From the NCBI GenBank assembly GCA_003868215.1, contig QWDQ01000022.1:124001-188000 (forward strand): a DNA stretch of 64,000 nucleotides, in the 5' to 3' direction. The notes under the pieces are model-generated. The model saw only the letters and a program-made list of their open reading frames with translations, did no database searches and was not told the DNA's origin. Numbering within the stretch: position 1 is the first letter of the stretch; each line of letters starts with the position of its first letter. Positions 1 to 12,818 of this stretch are shown piece after piece. Source of the DNA: Pseudophaeomoniella oleicola. Its lineage: Eukaryota > Ascomycota > Eurotiomycetes > Phaeomoniellales > Phaeomoniellaceae. Both the position numbers and the translations under genes were made by a program.

Positions 1-291
1 GTTTTGCGCAAGTATCTCACTATCGGCAGCTTTTTTGAGCGCCGCGGATGTCTCAGAAGAAAGGGGTGGAGGAGGTCCAGTCACAGACCCAGTGGGTGTT
101 CCGGCTATGAATTCTAATTAGCGCATGACTTGTACATGGAGCAGGCGTATTTACTTGGGTTGTGCGAAGCTGCGTTCAAAGCCATCGTCAATCGCGGAGA
201 GCGCCTCCAGAACGGAGAGCGAGTGACAAAGCTCCTGACGAGAATTTTGAAGAGCCAACAGGCTATGCTGGATGGAATCAGACCAGAATGA
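1..291 (+). CDS. Partial 3' end of an unrecognised plus-strand gene
   Basis: Two open stretches can be joined in frame: bases 1-74 (codons starting at base 2) and 122-291, ending in TGA. The 47-bp intron (75-121) would start GTCCAG and end TTAG. The second exon reads as a helical, charged peptide of about 56 residues ending IRPE. I do not recognise the family. The donor is weak and the branch-like CTAAT lies almost on the acceptor, so the model is uncertain. The 5' part of any such gene is outside the window. If real, the gene runs tail to tail with the CK2 alpha gene. Confidence 0.3.
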
Positions 292-1018
292 CCAGGTGGT
301 ATTAGTTCAATGGTAACGAAACTTTGGCATGTATCTCAGCTTGGTTGACGGCAATCAATGAGTTACAGTGAGGGAATGACTCAGATAATTCTTTTTTGTT
401 AAACCTGCGGCAACTGAAATTGAAACGTCAATTCTTGGCATTCATGTCGGAGGGGTCTACGAATGACATCTAATGGCGGAAAACATCATCAAATTGTTTA
501 AAGATACAACAATTGTTGCTTTCGAAACGTTGCGTAGGATAACTATATGAGAAAGAAAAAGGAGAGGGATATTGCTATTTCAACGCAGATGCTCCCATAG
601 ACATATCGTGCTTCGTCCGTTGTTTCGTCAATTTCTGTCAACCTCATATAGGCATACATCTTCTCCCATACCACAGGATGTATGGTTTGGCCTTGATGTC
701 TGGCGCTGTAGGATCCAGACTCAAACGCTTCCTGCGTCTTTCGAATTAATGAAGAACCCCTAGAATCCCTGAAGCTGGTTTTGGCTATTTCGCGGAAATT
801 CACCGGCCTTGCTGCATAATGGAGATGCGAATTTCACCGCATTTTACTTGATGAGTTTGCGGAGGATCCTCTAACTGCACAACAAGCCACCTTTGAGCTA
901 GGAGGTATCAAAGGACATGGAAAGATACTAAAGATCTTCGCGTCATGGTAGAATGCGGGGTAGGCGTCTCGCACTGTTGCTTGGAGGACAACAGCTAACG
1001 TTCTGTTTCAAACAAAAA
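292..1018. other. Intergenic, tail-to-tail gap
   Basis: This lies between the end of the partial plus-strand gene and the stop of the CK2 alpha gene on the minus strand. Open frames here are short (up to 86 codons, minus strand 543-803) and resemble nothing I know. It probably holds the two 3' UTRs. Confidence 0.5.
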
Positions 1019-2168
1019 TCACGACGTCGCATGTTTCTGACCGCCCTGTGCAGCATTGTTCCTGACAGGTGCGAAATATGGATGTGCCATAGCCTCCTGG
1101 GCCGTAAGACGTTCCTAGATGAAGTAAGTAGCTATTACCGATAATTACCTTCTTCGGGACATACCTGGTGATCGTAGCGTAATAGTTTATCCAGGAAGTC
1201 AAGGGCGTCATTGCTGACGAAACGCTGATTCTCGGAATTGACGAAGCTGTGCCAGCTTTTCCTGGGGAATCTCCCGAGTACATCATCGTACTGTGCATCA
1301 AGCTCTATGTCATAGCGATCCAGGTACTCGAACAAATCATCAGTGCCAAGTACCTTCGCGATCTTCACCAGTTGATCGGTGTTGCTGTTTCCATGGAAGA
1401 ACGGTTCTTTGCGGAATATCATCGACGCAAACATGGCCCCAAGGGACCACATGTCAAGGGAGTAATCATACTCCTGGAAGTCGACAAGCAATTCCGGGCC
1501 TTTGAAATACCGCGATGCTACGCGGACATTGTACTCAGTGCCTGGATGGTAGAATTCAGCCAGGCCCCAGTCAATGAGACGAAGCTATTACGTGTCAGTC
1601 TGTGTTACATTCCGAGGGCATGATGACTTACTTTTCGCTTCTCATGATCTATCATAACGTTGTGCGGTTTGACGTCGCGATGCATGATACCCTTGCTATG
1701 GCAAAAGTCCAAGGCCTTGAGCAGCTCAAAGATATAGAAGCGGACGTCGTAGTCCACAAATCTCGGGTAGAGGGTCCGAAAGTCGGTGTTATTCACGTGT
1801 TCGAAAACGAGACTCGGGGTTTTGCTCTGTGGATCCCGGACAACATCCAGGAGGGCAACGATATTCGGTCCACCAGAGAGATTCTGTAGGATCTTGATCT
1901 CACGCTTTATCTTCTTCTTCTTCACAGGCTTTAGAACCTTAATCACGCATTTCTGATAGTTGACGACGTTAACGCCTTCGAAAACCTCCGAGTACTTTCC
2001 TCGACCTGCGAATGTTAGCGTTGTCATGCATCTTAAACTAGGAGTAGGCGCACCGATTTTCCGGACAACTTCATAATTTTCCAACACCCCCCATGATATA
2101 TTGACACTATCATAGTCCCAATATGATCTCGGCATTTTCTCGTTTACATCTGCGTAAACTCGAGCCAT
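1019..2168 (-). CDS. CKA1: Casein kinase II (CK2) catalytic subunit alpha
   Basis: Acidophilic Ser/Thr kinase, the catalytic subunit of the CK2 tetramer in nucleus and cytoplasm. Exons read on the minus strand are 2168-2054, 2005-1632, 1584-1165 and 1114-1019, giving 334 residues, normal for the family. Introns are 48, 47 and 50 bp with clean GT..AG borders. Hallmarks seen: the N-terminal start [13 protein letters not shown], the loop [10 protein letters not shown], the basic cluster [10 protein letters not shown], the catalytic HRDVKPHN, and DWG in place of DFG, which is normal for CK2. [14 protein letters not shown] in the activation segment is also typical. The gene looks intact. It is head to head with RPP1, 489 bp away. 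Confidence 0.96.
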
Positions 2169-2657
2169 CTTTGCGGTGGCTTCTGGCGCAAGGCGCCAAC
2201 GTGGGGGTTTTCTAGAAGTTGTGGTCGCCCGGCAAGATCGTGCAAAGGAGACGCTGTAAACAGGATCTGTGAAAGCAATCGCTTCGAAAACAGTCTCGAC
2301 GATAGGATATAACCCCTGGCCTAATGCCGCGCAGGCTCGTTGATCAAAATGTCGGCGTTGGGTCTGAGAGAGTTAGGCGTTCTGACTCTTGATAATGGCA
2401 ATGTTCAGGTTTGGGGGGGAATGAGTGGCATACCCGCAATTGGCCCCGCAAAAGTAGATCTGCGCCAGTTATTTTTTTGGGGACTTGGACCCTTCTGAAG
2501 GATGAAGGATTAAGAATTCAGTACAGACGCAGCGCTCTCGATCTCGTACTGTGCTATACGAGGTCGGCAGGTCTATCCTGTGGCATTGTTATGCGATACT
2601 CGCAGCAACTGTCCACTGCAGGTCACAGCAGTTCTCAAATTTCACTAGATCCTCAAC
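2169..2657. promoter_or_regulatory. Divergent promoter region, CKA1 / RPP1
   Basis: A 489-bp spacer between two start codons on opposite strands, so both promoters must lie here or overlap the 5' ends. I see no convincing TATA box and no other gene. Confidence 0.5.
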
Positions 2658-3638
2658 ATGTTTTGTGATCTCAATATACCCTTCAATGCGAACGCGCCCG
2701 AGCTGCAAGCCACCGTGAACTTTGCAGCTGAACGTAAGTACTGACCGTCTTGATGTTGACTAAGGCCTGGGCTCGACCCCTGAATCTCTCTAACATCACA
2801 TACAGTGGGTTATAACACCATCGCGCTCTCGCATACGCTGACTGGAAAGCTACCACCTACATTGCCCGATCGGCCAATACCTCTACCTCCACCAGGTGTC
2901 ACTGTACCAAGAGGAATGACTGTGATTACACGTGCGACCTTTGTTATATCAGATCCATCTCAAAATCACCGTCTAGCAAATTTGCAGTCTTCTTATGACC
3001 TTCTTGCGCTACGTCCCACAACAGACAAGGCTTTCTCCCTCTGCTGTCACTCTCTAGACTGCGACATCATTTCGATTGATTTTTCCTCTCGCCTACCATT
3101 TATTCTCAAGTTCAAATCACTTTCTTCGGCCATTCAGCGAGGTATCCGATTTGAGATCTGTTATTCAGCAGGCATAACCGGCGGAGGAGCAGATGCGAGG
3201 AGACATCTCATCGCTGGTGCTATATCGTTGATCCGCGCTTCTAGAGGCCGTGGGATCATAATCAGTAGCGAGGCCAAAGCCGCCGTCGCTCTCAGAGGCC
3301 CTTGGGACGTAGTCAATCTCTGTGCGGTATGGGGCCTGGGCCAAGAGAAGGGTAAAGAAGGCGTCTGCGAGGAGGCACGGAAGGTCGTAAGCATTGCGCG
3401 CATGAAAAGGACAAGCTTTAAGGGTGTAGTTGATGTCGTCAACGGTGCACCGATGAAAGAGCAACCGCCAATTGCTAAGGCGAAGACAGCAGTGAACGAG
3501 ATGAAACGCAAAGCCGCCGATGTTTCATCGAACGGAAGCTTCGATGGTACAGAAGCTCTGCAGGAGAGCAAACCGCTGTCGAACAAGGAGAAGAAGAGGT
3601 TGGCGAAAAAGGCAAGAATGGAAGCAACCAAAGGATGA
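2658..3638 (+). CDS. RPP1: RNase P / RNase MRP protein subunit p30 (Rpp1)
   Basis: Protein subunit of nuclear RNase P (tRNA 5' maturation) and RNase MRP (rRNA processing). Exons 2658-2733 and 2806-3638 give 302 residues; the 72-bp intron is GTAAGT..ACAG. The N-terminus MFCDLNIPF and the joined segment AAELGYNTIALSH match the TIM-barrel RNase P p30 family, as do RGIRFEICYSAGI and SEAKAAVALRGPWDVVNL further on. The C-terminus is a Lys-rich tail (NKEKKRLAKKARM), probably for RNA binding or nuclear import. The first exon is too short to stand out alone; the start was chosen because it restores the conserved N-terminus. Confidence 0.92.
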
Positions 3639-3912
3639 TAGCGACGAAGAATGGAATACTTCCAAACCGCAGGCAGAAATAACGAGGCGGACTTTGGGTC
3701 AATCAGAAGTTCATATTTATTATTTATTCGCAACCCCTTCAAGGAAGCCTCGTTTATCATCAACGGGGAATCAAAAACAGTACAAGTCAACCCAAAACCC
3801 ATCGCTCCTGCTTCCGAGCGAGCCAGGCCTGCCACAGCCCCCAGAAAACTCTCAGCATTATCGTTACAAGGCAGATGAACAGAATACCACCCAGAAAGTC
3901 TCAGAAATTCAT

Positions 3913-5049
3913 TCACGATGCCGCTGTTGGTTGGGCAATGGCATCCCTAACGCTGATCTGCACCGTTATTGCACTATGTAGATCCGTTGCATCAACGCTT
4001 GGCTGGGAATTCGCAGCATTCAGGCTCTTCTTGGGCGACGTTGTCTCACTCGTCGGCGTTGTAGATGATACTGATGTCGAGGTGGAAACTTCTGTTGTCG
4101 GTACCGCCATTGGGGATGTTGCTGCAGCTGAAGGACTCAAATCTGCAGCAGCTGATGGGGTTGAGCTTGTCGTAGCAGATAGGGTGGAGGCTGACGTGCT
4201 CGGGCTTGTATCTATACTTGAGCTGCTATTCATGGCGGTAGTTGTGACAGCCACTGACGGAGGACTGGATTCTTCTGAGGGTGATGCCAAGGAAGATGAA
4301 GCAGTGACAACGCTTGCAACGCTTGTCGAAGCCGACATCGCCCCGACCACCGGCAAGGCCATCATATTTCCAAAAGCAGCTGCATCACACTCACACGAGC
4401 ATGTGCAAGGGGCATTCAGAGATGCTTCGCCAACGGCACTGGCATTTGCAGCACTGACTGGCGCAATGCCGGCAGCGGCCGAGATCGCCCCCGCAAGAGC
4501 GCCGGATGAACTAGACGCAGCTATTGCGACAGTTGATAAGGTTGTCCCCCCCGCTGCGACTGCTACGGACGAGAAGATGGCTGGAATGGAAGGACTCGTT
4601 GCTGCAGAATTTGCTGCTCCTGTAACCGTGACCTGTTCAGAAATACCCAAACATCAGCTCTTTCCTCCAAAAGTTTCAGGGGACTTGGACTCAAAGGCAG
4701 GTAAATGAACTCTCGTGGAGATATACATACCGTACTCAACTGCACAGACGTAGCTGTAATAGTCGTCGAGACAGGCACCATTCCGGCCGCTGTCAACATC
4801 ACACCCCCAACTCCCGCTATAGTTAACGTCTCCTGGACCGTCGTCGCGCCGCCGGCATCTATCGTTATTGCCGTGTCCTGTGGACTTGCCTGTACGTTGC
4901 CAAAGATTAGCGTCAAGGACGGTGGACTCATGAAGACGGAGAAGGGGTCGGATACGTACATCGGGAGATGCGTGGGCGACACTGTTGGTGAGGAGGGCGA
5001 GGGAGAGGGAGAGAGTGGTGAGGATGGAAGCAACTGGTAAGGATTTCAT
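3913..5049 (-). CDS. Ala/Ser/Thr-rich secreted protein, probably cell-wall associated
   Basis: The model has exons 5049-4960, 4889-4731 and 4632-3913, giving 322 residues. Introns are 70 bp (GTACGT..ACAG) and 98 bp (GTATGT..ACAG), both phase 0. The start MKSLPVASILTTLSLSLALL is a clear signal peptide, cut near AHA. The rest is low complexity: long Ala, Ser and Thr runs, plus a short CTCSCEC cysteine knot. I see no catalytic motif and no hydrophobic C-terminal tail, so a GPI anchor is not supported by this model. A further 3' intron could change that. Codons are biased to A/S/T on one strand, which produces long antisense ORFs that I treat as shadows. Family not recognised; the function as a mannoprotein-like surface protein is inference. 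Confidence 0.65.
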
Positions 5050-7462
5050 TGCTTCGTATTGGGAATCGTTGCTATTTCTCGCCTTCAACGACCTGCGTGA
5101 TCTAGCGGAGTCCTAGTATTTCCTTCTCCTGGCGGTCACAGACCACGGGCTTTCTCTCGTATGTAGGGCGCAGCCAGAATCCAATCAATGATAATATTAA
5201 AGCTCCTCTAGTCTTCCTGCGATATGGGGAAAACCAGATACCAGAAATCCTGTTCGACCTGCGAAACGGTGGTTGCTTCTTGAGCAAATACGAATAGATG
5301 GCCCCTCTCTCTGGATCGCAGATCTTGTTGAAAGGGTATATCAATATAATATGGAGAAAGAATGGCTAAGTCAAGATGGAACAGACGGCAAGTACCTCTG
5401 TCGTTACCGTCGTCGACGTCGTCGAAGAAGAGAAAAAGAAGAATTCAGGATGGTATCTGCAACAAGATAGCCTGCCTCTTCGAAACGAGTGGAATGCGAA
5501 CGCGCAGAACGTGAACGTACGAGCAAGGGAAAATGAAAAGAAAGAGGATCAGACGGGAGAGATGTTGCAGGATCTATTACCCACCGATTTGAGATCTCTC
5601 TGGGAGAGAGGGGCGTGACGATGGGAACTAAGATCATCGGTGTGAGTTCATCCGGGATACGAAGGCGACTTGTCACAGATCTCAGAGGCTCCATTGGTTT
5701 GGTATTTCGTCATGGAGCAGGACGGTTTAGAATTGTCACCGTGATACTGAGAGATAGCTGAGATAGCTGAGATTACAAGGAGCAAGGTAATCCGCATCTG
5801 TTTCTTGGTCTTCTTTTTTGATCTTCGTCCTTTTCTTTTACTCCGTAAGTTAATTAGTCAATTCACCCTCAGAAATCAACATTCCTTAAGCCATGTATAC
5901 TACATAGTAGCAGGCGAAGGGATCAGCGAAACGGATACAAGGACCAAGTGTTGCAGAACTGGATAGAGCTAGTCCAGGATGTGTCGTGGTCTGTGACCAT
6001 CATTCGATTCACCTGTTCTGCAACCGCTGGAAAGGTTGAATGGTCTGGGCCTGGGTTAGTCGAATTGCGTAGAAAGGGACGATGTGGCTGGCTTCAGGGC
6101 CGATATCGTGAGGCACACCGAGTGTCGGATGAGTTTGAGGTTATTGTGAAACGCAACGATGTTATGCATTCGATGTAGTTCGTTAGAGGAAGTGGGTATC
6201 GGTCCTGAACGCTACCCCGATCTCCACCCTCGAACAACACTGATAACCGATTAAAACTACCATTGATCTACTCACCTCACAGCAATTCTTGTATCTCTTT
6301 TCCAGCTTGTTCGTCACGATCCCTACGCTCGTAATGATTATGACGGCCATCAACGTCGAAGTTGCCAATGCTTCACCTATTTCTCTCAAGGAGTGCTAAG
6401 ATGTATGATGATCTTTGTATGCTGAGTATCCTTCATCGCGGCGTGGCATATATGATGAATTTTCAGTTCGACTCTGGTCCCATGGCATTTTCCTATGTGG
6501 TAGAAGCATCGTCCAAACGTGCCATGACACACAGTTGGAAAGGGTATTGCTTATAGTATAATGGGCTTTTCTGGCTGTGCCACTGGAACAGCTGATGTGA
6601 GGCTACGGGACAGACAGCCTCGTGCCGTTGAAGACAGACATTCAACGGTACAGCTGAACCTGAGACAATGACAGATGGCTAATCTCTATACGTCTGCCAG
6701 TTACCAGCTGCCCTTTGGTAAGGCTTCGCGCGGTATAGAAAAGCTTCTGCTCCGATTCTAATCACAATATTCCAGATGCCTTACCTTGCGTGCTGCCTGC
6801 ACAGCTTGCTATCTCTTTCTTGCTCGTGTGAAACCCAATTACTCGATGTTTCGATGGAGATATATTGTGACAACGAGCTTGGGAGTATTTCTTTGCGTAT
6901 TCTATCATATATCTCTGCTTGTTACGTGCTATCGTTTCTTCAAATCCCACACGATCAAAGACCTTTTGTTGCTACCACATGGCGAGCAAGGATTCTCACG
7001 AATCAGCACGTTTGAATTGGATGCATTGGGGTCTGATGCTGATGGCTGCTTTGAATGTGTTTTCAAGCGACCGGAGACAGAGAGACGAGAACAGATGCGA
7101 AAGTTATGGGGCGGCAAAGACAGCATTCGAGACATTGAGCTTATCTGACTCATCGGCCGCCCGGCTTCAATATCGATGCCAATATATACCCGGGAGCAGT
7201 CACTGGATATGACCTGCATGCCCCATCTACCCCTTGTCAAGCATCGGACAACGGACCCACCACAAGGAATCAATCACCCAAGTCATAACACAGCACAACC
7301 ACGCTCAACCAACCCTCCTCGCTTTCACCCTCCTTTGAGATTAACCCCCCAACCCCCACAAAGTGCATGTATGTACGTATCATCACATGAACAAACCCCT
7401 TTCTTTCTCCGGATACTTTGTTATAACTACACTCTCATCCCTTCCCTCATCCCTTCCCTCCT

Positions 7463-7465
<3 letters not shown>

Positions 7466-7493
<28 letters not shown>

Positions 7494-7494
7494 C
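7466..7494. repeat. (CT)n microsatellite
   Basis: An uninterrupted run of CT dinucleotides of about 26-28 bases inside a longer CCTT/CCCT-rich stretch (7436-7500). Confidence 0.9.
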
Positions 7495-7611
7495 CATTTT
7501 GTCTATATTATTACCACTGAAGTCACGGAAAACCCAAGAGAATGGGGAGAGGGATGTCACTTGAAACATCACGTTGGGTCATTGAGTACTTGGTACTTAC
7601 CTGCCTAACTT

Positions 7612-7636
7612 TACCTACCTACCTACCTACCTACCT
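7612..7636. repeat. (TACC)n microsatellite
   Basis: About six copies of the tetramer TACC. The same TACC/TAGG motif recurs at many other intergenic sites in this window. Confidence 0.9.
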
Positions 7637-8110
7637 CTCTCGGTAAAAACAAATTGAAAAATGGTGTGTTGTGTTTTCCGTGTGTGAATATATAGTCGAG
7701 CTCGAGAAATGAAAGAAGGAAAACTGTAAGGATGGAAAGGCAAGTATAACACTGACTGTATCGTATGATTTATATACCGATACTCCTTACTGTTCCAGTA
7801 TAACGTCCACTTACTTGCTTGCTCGCAGGTTCTTGGTCCTGAATGCACGATGAGACCTGACTACACGGGACAAGGAAACCACGGCATCCTTATGGAATTC
7901 AATCAAGTAATTAGGTAGGAAATTGTACTGGTATCCTCTTGGAAGAATTAAATAATGATGATTGAGTACCTGTCTCCATATAGGTATACACATTGCCAAC
8001 ACATAAACCCGACCCGCTAGTCACAAAGAAGCCCATTGAGAAATTACCCCAGCCCGACTTAATACAATTTTTGCGCTTAATAGAACCACAATAGCACCGT
8101 GGTACGATTC

Positions 8111-11100
8111 CTATATAACAATCGAAAGCTCATGACGCGCCAACCCCTCATCCCCGAGGTTCGGGTAGTATGGAACCATAGCATCGGCGCCTTGCACGTA
8201 CGCGTCATTGTACATTCTCCAGTATGGCGTGCGGACCTTGCGCGCCGGGTGGAACAGGCCGGCCCACACGTAGTTCATGACCACGCCGGTGCCGACGGCC
8301 ATTCGGACGGCGTCGATGGCTTCGATAATGCGGTCGATGACGTGCGGGCTGGTCTCAAAGATGTTGGGGTAGAGGAGATTGAGTAGGTGGACCATGGCGT
8401 CTTCGCATCCCAGGCCGACCACGCCTAGTGCCAAGTGCTTAACCACGGAGGCGGCTGTTTGACGATGGACTTGATCCCTGTCGATCAGAGCATCTTCGAG
8501 CAGCGGTGTAACAGCGTAAACGTAATCTTTTGCCATCTCGCCAATGTACTCGAACAAGAAGGACATTGATTTGAGAACACCATTCTGGACGTTAAGCTCT
8601 GGAACACGATATTCGTTCATCAACGCCGGCAGCACTGTAAAAGGCGCACATGTTTCTGCAACGATACCGATAGCGACGGCTGTACAGACACGTGATTGAC
8701 GTTCTTGCACACGGAGATTGTTGAGCAATGTTGCCAACACATCTTGGGGTCCAATAGCCTTAGCAATGAAACCAAAGGTGTTGTTGGCAGCTCTTCGGAT
8801 ACCCTTCTTATGAGCTTTGAGCATATCCAGTAGTTCAAAACAGATGCGCATCCATTCACGTGCATTGACAGATTCGGGGCCTCGGTCAGCGATACGGCCA
8901 ACGAGATCTATGGTGTTTTCTTGCACCTTCTCGTGTCGGTTGCGAAGAATTGGCGTAAGACGGGGAAGAAGATCCCTGATAGGTGGCTGCATTTGATTTA
9001 TACCGACCACAGTGACGATAGATCTCAAGGCTCCGAGGATGGATCCAAGAACTTCTGGGTACTCCTCTCCCAAGTATTCGTATAGTACGACGCCAAGTTT
9101 GCCCATAAGAGCGTCTTCCCCACATTGCTTCATAACCATTGCAATCCGGGAGATCAAGTCTGCTGCTTGTTGTCGGACGGTTGCCGACTTATTGTTGAGA
9201 CGCCATAGGATGGTACTTACGATCTGTGGAAGGTAAGGTTTACACCTCGTTCCGAGAGCGTTGACGACCGTGCCGAAACCATTGAGCAGAACGGCATCTT
9301 CGACACTTTGCTCCTGGAAGGCAAAGAGGATGCCATCGATCAGACGTTCTTCTAGACGCTCACCGATGTCAGCTGCACCGAGAGATGCAACAACCTTTTC
9401 CACAGTCTCGACAGTCATCTTTCTGTATGCTTCACTTTCATCCTTGAGGTTGTTGACAACACGCTCAATGATTTCACCGACACCAACCTTTTGCCCCAGG
9501 TCAACAGTTGTCTCTACTACTTGTCGGTAATTTCGCTTATCAAGGGCCATACGTCTGACCCAAAAGCTTTTGAAGAAATCTTGTAAAACATTTTCTTTGA
9601 GGTAGGCTGCGGTCACACCGTCCGTGCTGGCGCACTGAGAAACGACCTTGAGGACCACCTTCTTCATCTCTTCGTCTGGGGATGAGAACTCCCGCAGGAG
9701 GATCTCCATAATTTGGCTGGTATAATAGTTGGCATATTCTTCGTCCATGAGAGGGATGATGTAGCCCACAGCTTTCAGGAAACCCGCCAGACCTTTACCT
9801 CTCTGTTTCCTGGCACCTGTCCACAATGGGTTTAAAATGTCGTCAAAACTCTCGATACCATATGGATTAGCTGCTTCGGCAAGTGCTGCAATGGCAAGAG
9901 ATGTCACTGTTCGAACCTTTGCCTGTTCGTCGCTCAGATTATCTGCAACGCAGTCCACGAGGCCTTTCAGGTGTGGTAAAATAGCACAACCCATCAAGAT
10001 AGGTATTTGTTGCACGATCTTTACACCTGTGTGACGTGCTTGCCACGACTTCTTGCTCCTGCAAACGGCTCGAAGGAAGGGAAGGAGAGCCGGTATGCCC
10101 AATGCCGAGGCGACCACGGCAAAGGCACGAGCTGTCGTGTTACGGACATACTCGTCAACATGGTCGATATCTGGTCGCATAGTACTGATCATGTGTGCAA
10201 GGCCGGCGGCCTTGGCCAAGTTTGAAATGATCTCCCGACCTTCAACACGAGCATAGTAGTCCTGATCAATAAGCAACGGCTCGATGACGACCAGAATCTT
10301 ATGAGTGTATGGCCTGACCAGATCGTCTAGCTTGTATAGCACACGATCAATGACCTTGACCAACAAATGGCGTTCTTGATCCTCAAGACTTTTCTCCATG
10401 AGAAGAGGAAGAATCTGGTTGAACAAAGGACCAGCGCCAAATTGGCGTGCATTGTCGGTCAGCTGACGCAAAGCAGTCTTACGCATTGGGGGTGTTCCAT
10501 TTTTGACCTTTAGAAGCAGTCTCATGATCTTGCGCTCTTTGAGTTCTTCAACTGAAAGGGTGTTTTCATCTGCGCCATCGACAAGTTTACCAAAATACTG
10601 CATGTCTTCAGCCTTAAAGAACTGAAGATCGCCAACTCCTGGTATCTCTGTCGGCAACTGCTTACCCATTGCTCGTGCGTTTTCCGGTTCTTGCATCATG
10701 AACCCCCCGACCCCTGTTGACGTCTGCTCTGGTAAAGCGGCCGCCGCAGCGCGTCTTGCTGGAGCCCGGATAGGAGCATAACCCGGTGGAGGCTCTAATA
10801 CCTTGTAACCTTCACTTGGAAGCATCATGTCCAGCTCCTCATCCGAAAGCGGAGCGTTACGAGCCGTGATGTCAGTTCCGAAGGAAGTGACGCCGGCTTG
10901 CGATGGATGCATGGGTGTCGCCAACCCTGGCTGAGCGACTGGAGTAGCTGCCGTTAATTGAGGAGCTTGGTCCCACCTCGATCTCTTTGCAGGTGCTGCA
11001 GCTCCATCTATTGATGGCGCTTGATCCCACCGTGACCTTTTCTTCGACTCGGCCTCGGAGGCTTCTTCTGCGGGTGTTGTTTCGGTAGACACATCCCACC

Positions 11101-11773
11101 GTCGCTTTCGTTGCCGGCCCGTGGCTACCGCAACGGTAGATCCTGCGTCAGCATTCTCCTTATCGGACTCATCCTTCAAGGTCGGCTTGTATTCAATCAC
11201 GCCATCCTCTCCGTCCGCTTTCTTCTCTGCGATAAGTTTCTGGACCCGTTCTTCCTCCTTTTCGATGTCTCTCAATTGCATAACCTCTCTGTATGTCTGC
11301 CCCTCTGCTTCAACACCAGCATGTCGGTTCGCTGCGAAAGGGTCGGCTCTTGTAGGTGTCAACGGTCCACGTTCAAATCGTCGCTTTTGGTAATCGGATT
11401 CTCGATCTGCAATACGGGCAGACTTTTCGCGACCTAGAAGTATATCTTCCTCGGCATACTGTCCAGTAGAAAATTCGTCCATCTGGTCTTTCGTCGCAGT
11501 GTACTGCCCCACCAGTCTTCGGCCGCCGGTATCGCCATCTTCCATTTCCTCATCATCGCCATTGACTGCGATTGAGGTATCATATCCAGCGAATTTGTTA
11601 CCCCCCTCATTCTCGTATAGCGATGTGTCAAAGTTCTCAGTCAGAGAGGCCTTGGTTGATACGTCAGTTCGCTGACTCGCTGGGTCAAAAGTCTTTGAAC
11701 CTTTTTTACCAGCAGCCTGAGCGTTGCGCTCCTGCTGCAAACGCCTAACAGTCTCAAAAGCGTCGTCCGCCAT
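8111..11773 (-). CDS. HSH155: U2 snRNP splicing factor 3B subunit 1 (SF3B1/Hsh155)
   Basis: Core SF3b scaffold that holds the U2 snRNA-branch site duplex in the early spliceosome. A single open frame of 1220 residues with no intron. The start [16 protein letters not shown] has a good context and is preceded by noncoding sequence. The N-terminal 340 residues are disordered, with RWD motifs (RRWDVS, SRWDQAP twice) that bind U2AF-homology domains in this family. The rest is the HEAT-repeat superhelix, nearly colinear with human SF3B1. The residues equivalent to the human tumour hot spots keep the wild-type identity: Glu541 (E622), Arg544 (R625), His581 (H662), Lys585 (K666) and Lys619 (K700). 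The last 60 residues diverge most and are coded by GC-richer DNA. It is head to head with the GH5 gene, 1 kb away. Confidence 0.97.
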   Translation of the reverse strand: MADDAFETVRRLQQERNAQAAGKKGSKTFDPASQRTDVSTKASLTENFDTSLYENEGGNKFAGYDTSIAVNGDDEEMEDGDTGGRRLVGQYTATKDQMDEFSTGQYAEEDILLGREKSARIADRESDYQKRRFERGPLTPTRADPFAANRHAGVEAEGQTYREVMQLRDIEKEEERVQKLIAEKKADGEDGVIEYKPTLKDESDKENADAGSTVAVATGRQRKRRWDVSTETTPAEEASEAESKKRSRWDQAPSIDGAAAPAKRSRWDQAPQLTAATPVAQPGLATPMHPSQAGVTSFGTDITARNAPLSDEELDMMLPSEGYKVLEPPPGYAPIRAPARRAAAAALPEQTSTGVGGFMMQEPENARAMGKQLPTEIPGVGDLQFFKAEDMQYFGKLVDGADENTLSVEELKERKIMRLLLKVKNGTPPMRKTALRQLTDNARQFGAGPLFNQILPLLMEKSLEDQERHLLVKVIDRVLYKLDDLVRPYTHKILVVIEPLLIDQDYYARVEGREIISNLAKAAGLAHMISTMRPDIDHVDEYVRNTTARAFAVVASALGIPALLPFLRAVCRSKKSWQARHTGVKIVQQIPILMGCAILPHLKGLVDCVADNLSDEQAKVRTVTSLAIAALAEAANPYGIESFDDILNPLWTGARKQRGKGLAGFLKAVGYIIPLMDEEYANYYTSQIMEILLREFSSPDEEMKKVVLKVVSQCASTDGVTAAYLKENVLQDFFKSFWVRRMALDKRNYRQVVETTVDLGQKVGVGEIIERVVNNLKDESEAYRKMTVETVEKVVASLGAADIGERLEERLIDGILFAFQEQSVEDAVLLNGFGTVVNALGTRCKPYLPQIVSTILWRLNNKSATVRQQAADLISRIAMVMKQCGEDALMGKLGVVLYEYLGEEYPEVLGSILGALRSIVTVVGINQMQPPIRDLLPRLTPILRNRHEKVQENTIDLVGRIADRGPESVNAREWMRICFELLDMLKAHKKGIRRAANNTFGFIAKAIGPQDVLATLLNNLRVQERQSRVCTAVAIGIVAETCAPFTVLPALMNEYRVPELNVQNGVLKSMSFLFEYIGEMAKDYVYAVTPLLEDALIDRDQVHRQTAASVVKHLALGVVGLGCEDAMVHLLNLLYPNIFETSPHVIDRIIEAIDAVRMAVGTGVVMNYVWAGLFHPARKVRTPYWRMYNDAYVQGADAMVPYYPNLGDEGLARHELSIVI

Positions 11774-12818
11774 GGTCGAAGGAAACCAACAGTGCGCACC
11801 TACTTGTCGACTGATATATGCGCTGTGTGGAAGCAGATAAAATATCTAGAAGGTGACGTGCTTGAGATGGAAGATCTCAAACATCGGAGGTGGCACCTTT
11901 GACCCATCAACCTCAGTGGCTTGGCTCTTTTGGAATTGAATGGAAAAATCATGTGATTTGGCTCAAGCTCTGCGCTTATGTAAGAAGTCAGCGACCTAGT
12001 TTATCGCCAATCTACCTACGAGCCTAACCTTTCTGATCTTCAGGATAAGGCTCCTAAGGCTCCTAAGGCAGGGCCTAGATTATTGTATTATCGTTCCGTT
12101 CATTTCCTTCGTTTCAGATTTCCCTTCCCACCAACATCCCGATCTAATAAGACTGCAATTTCTGACATCCCTGAACGATCCATCTTCTCGAAACAATCGG
12201 CTCTCCCTGCGCGCATCATTCGTGTGTTTCCATTGGAAGAGAACACCAGTTCATTTCGATGTCATCCCTTACAAGGGCGAGGTCACTCCCTTATTGGACC
12301 AAGGGTGACCACCTCTTGGGCTAGAGAATTGTCTTCATCTCCGTAGGTACAGTAGTCTCGTGAACCCTTCCCTAGTACTAGACGTAGACAGACGTGCTCA
12401 TAGTAGGTGAGCCGCAATAAGGAAGTTCTTTCATCAACTCTTTTGAGGGGGAGTTCTCCCTTGTCTTTTTCATCTTTCTTTTTGATTCACCTGCGTAGAC
12501 AGATCGTTGTCGTTCCTTTCTTTTCAAAAGCTGTGCTATTCTTATCATTCCTTTCTTGACACTCCTTTCATCTGATTAACCACCTGGCATTGGCCCAGAG
12601 CATTACATTCTTTAGACGTGAACCCTCAGACCAGTGACGGTGTTCTTCTCTTCTCTCAACAACTGGTGAAGACACAGTTGGACCTCAAAGCGATATACGA
12701 TCGAAATTGAGATCACTCGCGCATAGACATTCAAAGTGCCTGGCGCACCACCTTGACTTCTCGTCACCTTTGATTCAATTCACGAAAACATTTCCAACTT
12801 ACAACTACATCAAACAAG
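11774..12818. promoter_or_regulatory. Divergent intergenic region HSH155 / GH5 glucanase
   Basis: A 1.05-kb spacer between opposite start codons. The half nearest the GH5 gene is pyrimidine-rich on the plus strand (about 12430-12560), typical of fungal promoters and leaders. A short tandem GGCTCCTAA duplication lies near 12049-12068. No gene seen. Confidence 0.5.

Larger units (their letters stand above)
5050..8110. other. 3-kb gene-poor region
   Basis: No gene recognised on either strand. Open frames are short and lack family motifs. The left part should hold the promoter of the secreted-protein gene that starts at 5049, and the right end the 3' UTR of HSH155. A few frames contain hydrophobic stretches (plus strand 6786-7148; minus strand 6183-6389 with a GTGAGT..CAG-like interval), but nothing that makes a convincing gene. 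Two simple repeats lie at 7466-7494 and 7612-7636. Confidence 0.45.

Noticed and set aside
3161-3916. 251-codon minus-strand open frame
   Set aside because: Mostly antisense to the RPP1 coding region, with no family likeness.
3875-4708. 277-codon plus-strand open frame
   Set aside because: Antisense to the Ala/Ser/Thr-rich gene; the mirror strand has a signal peptide and matching introns, this one does not.
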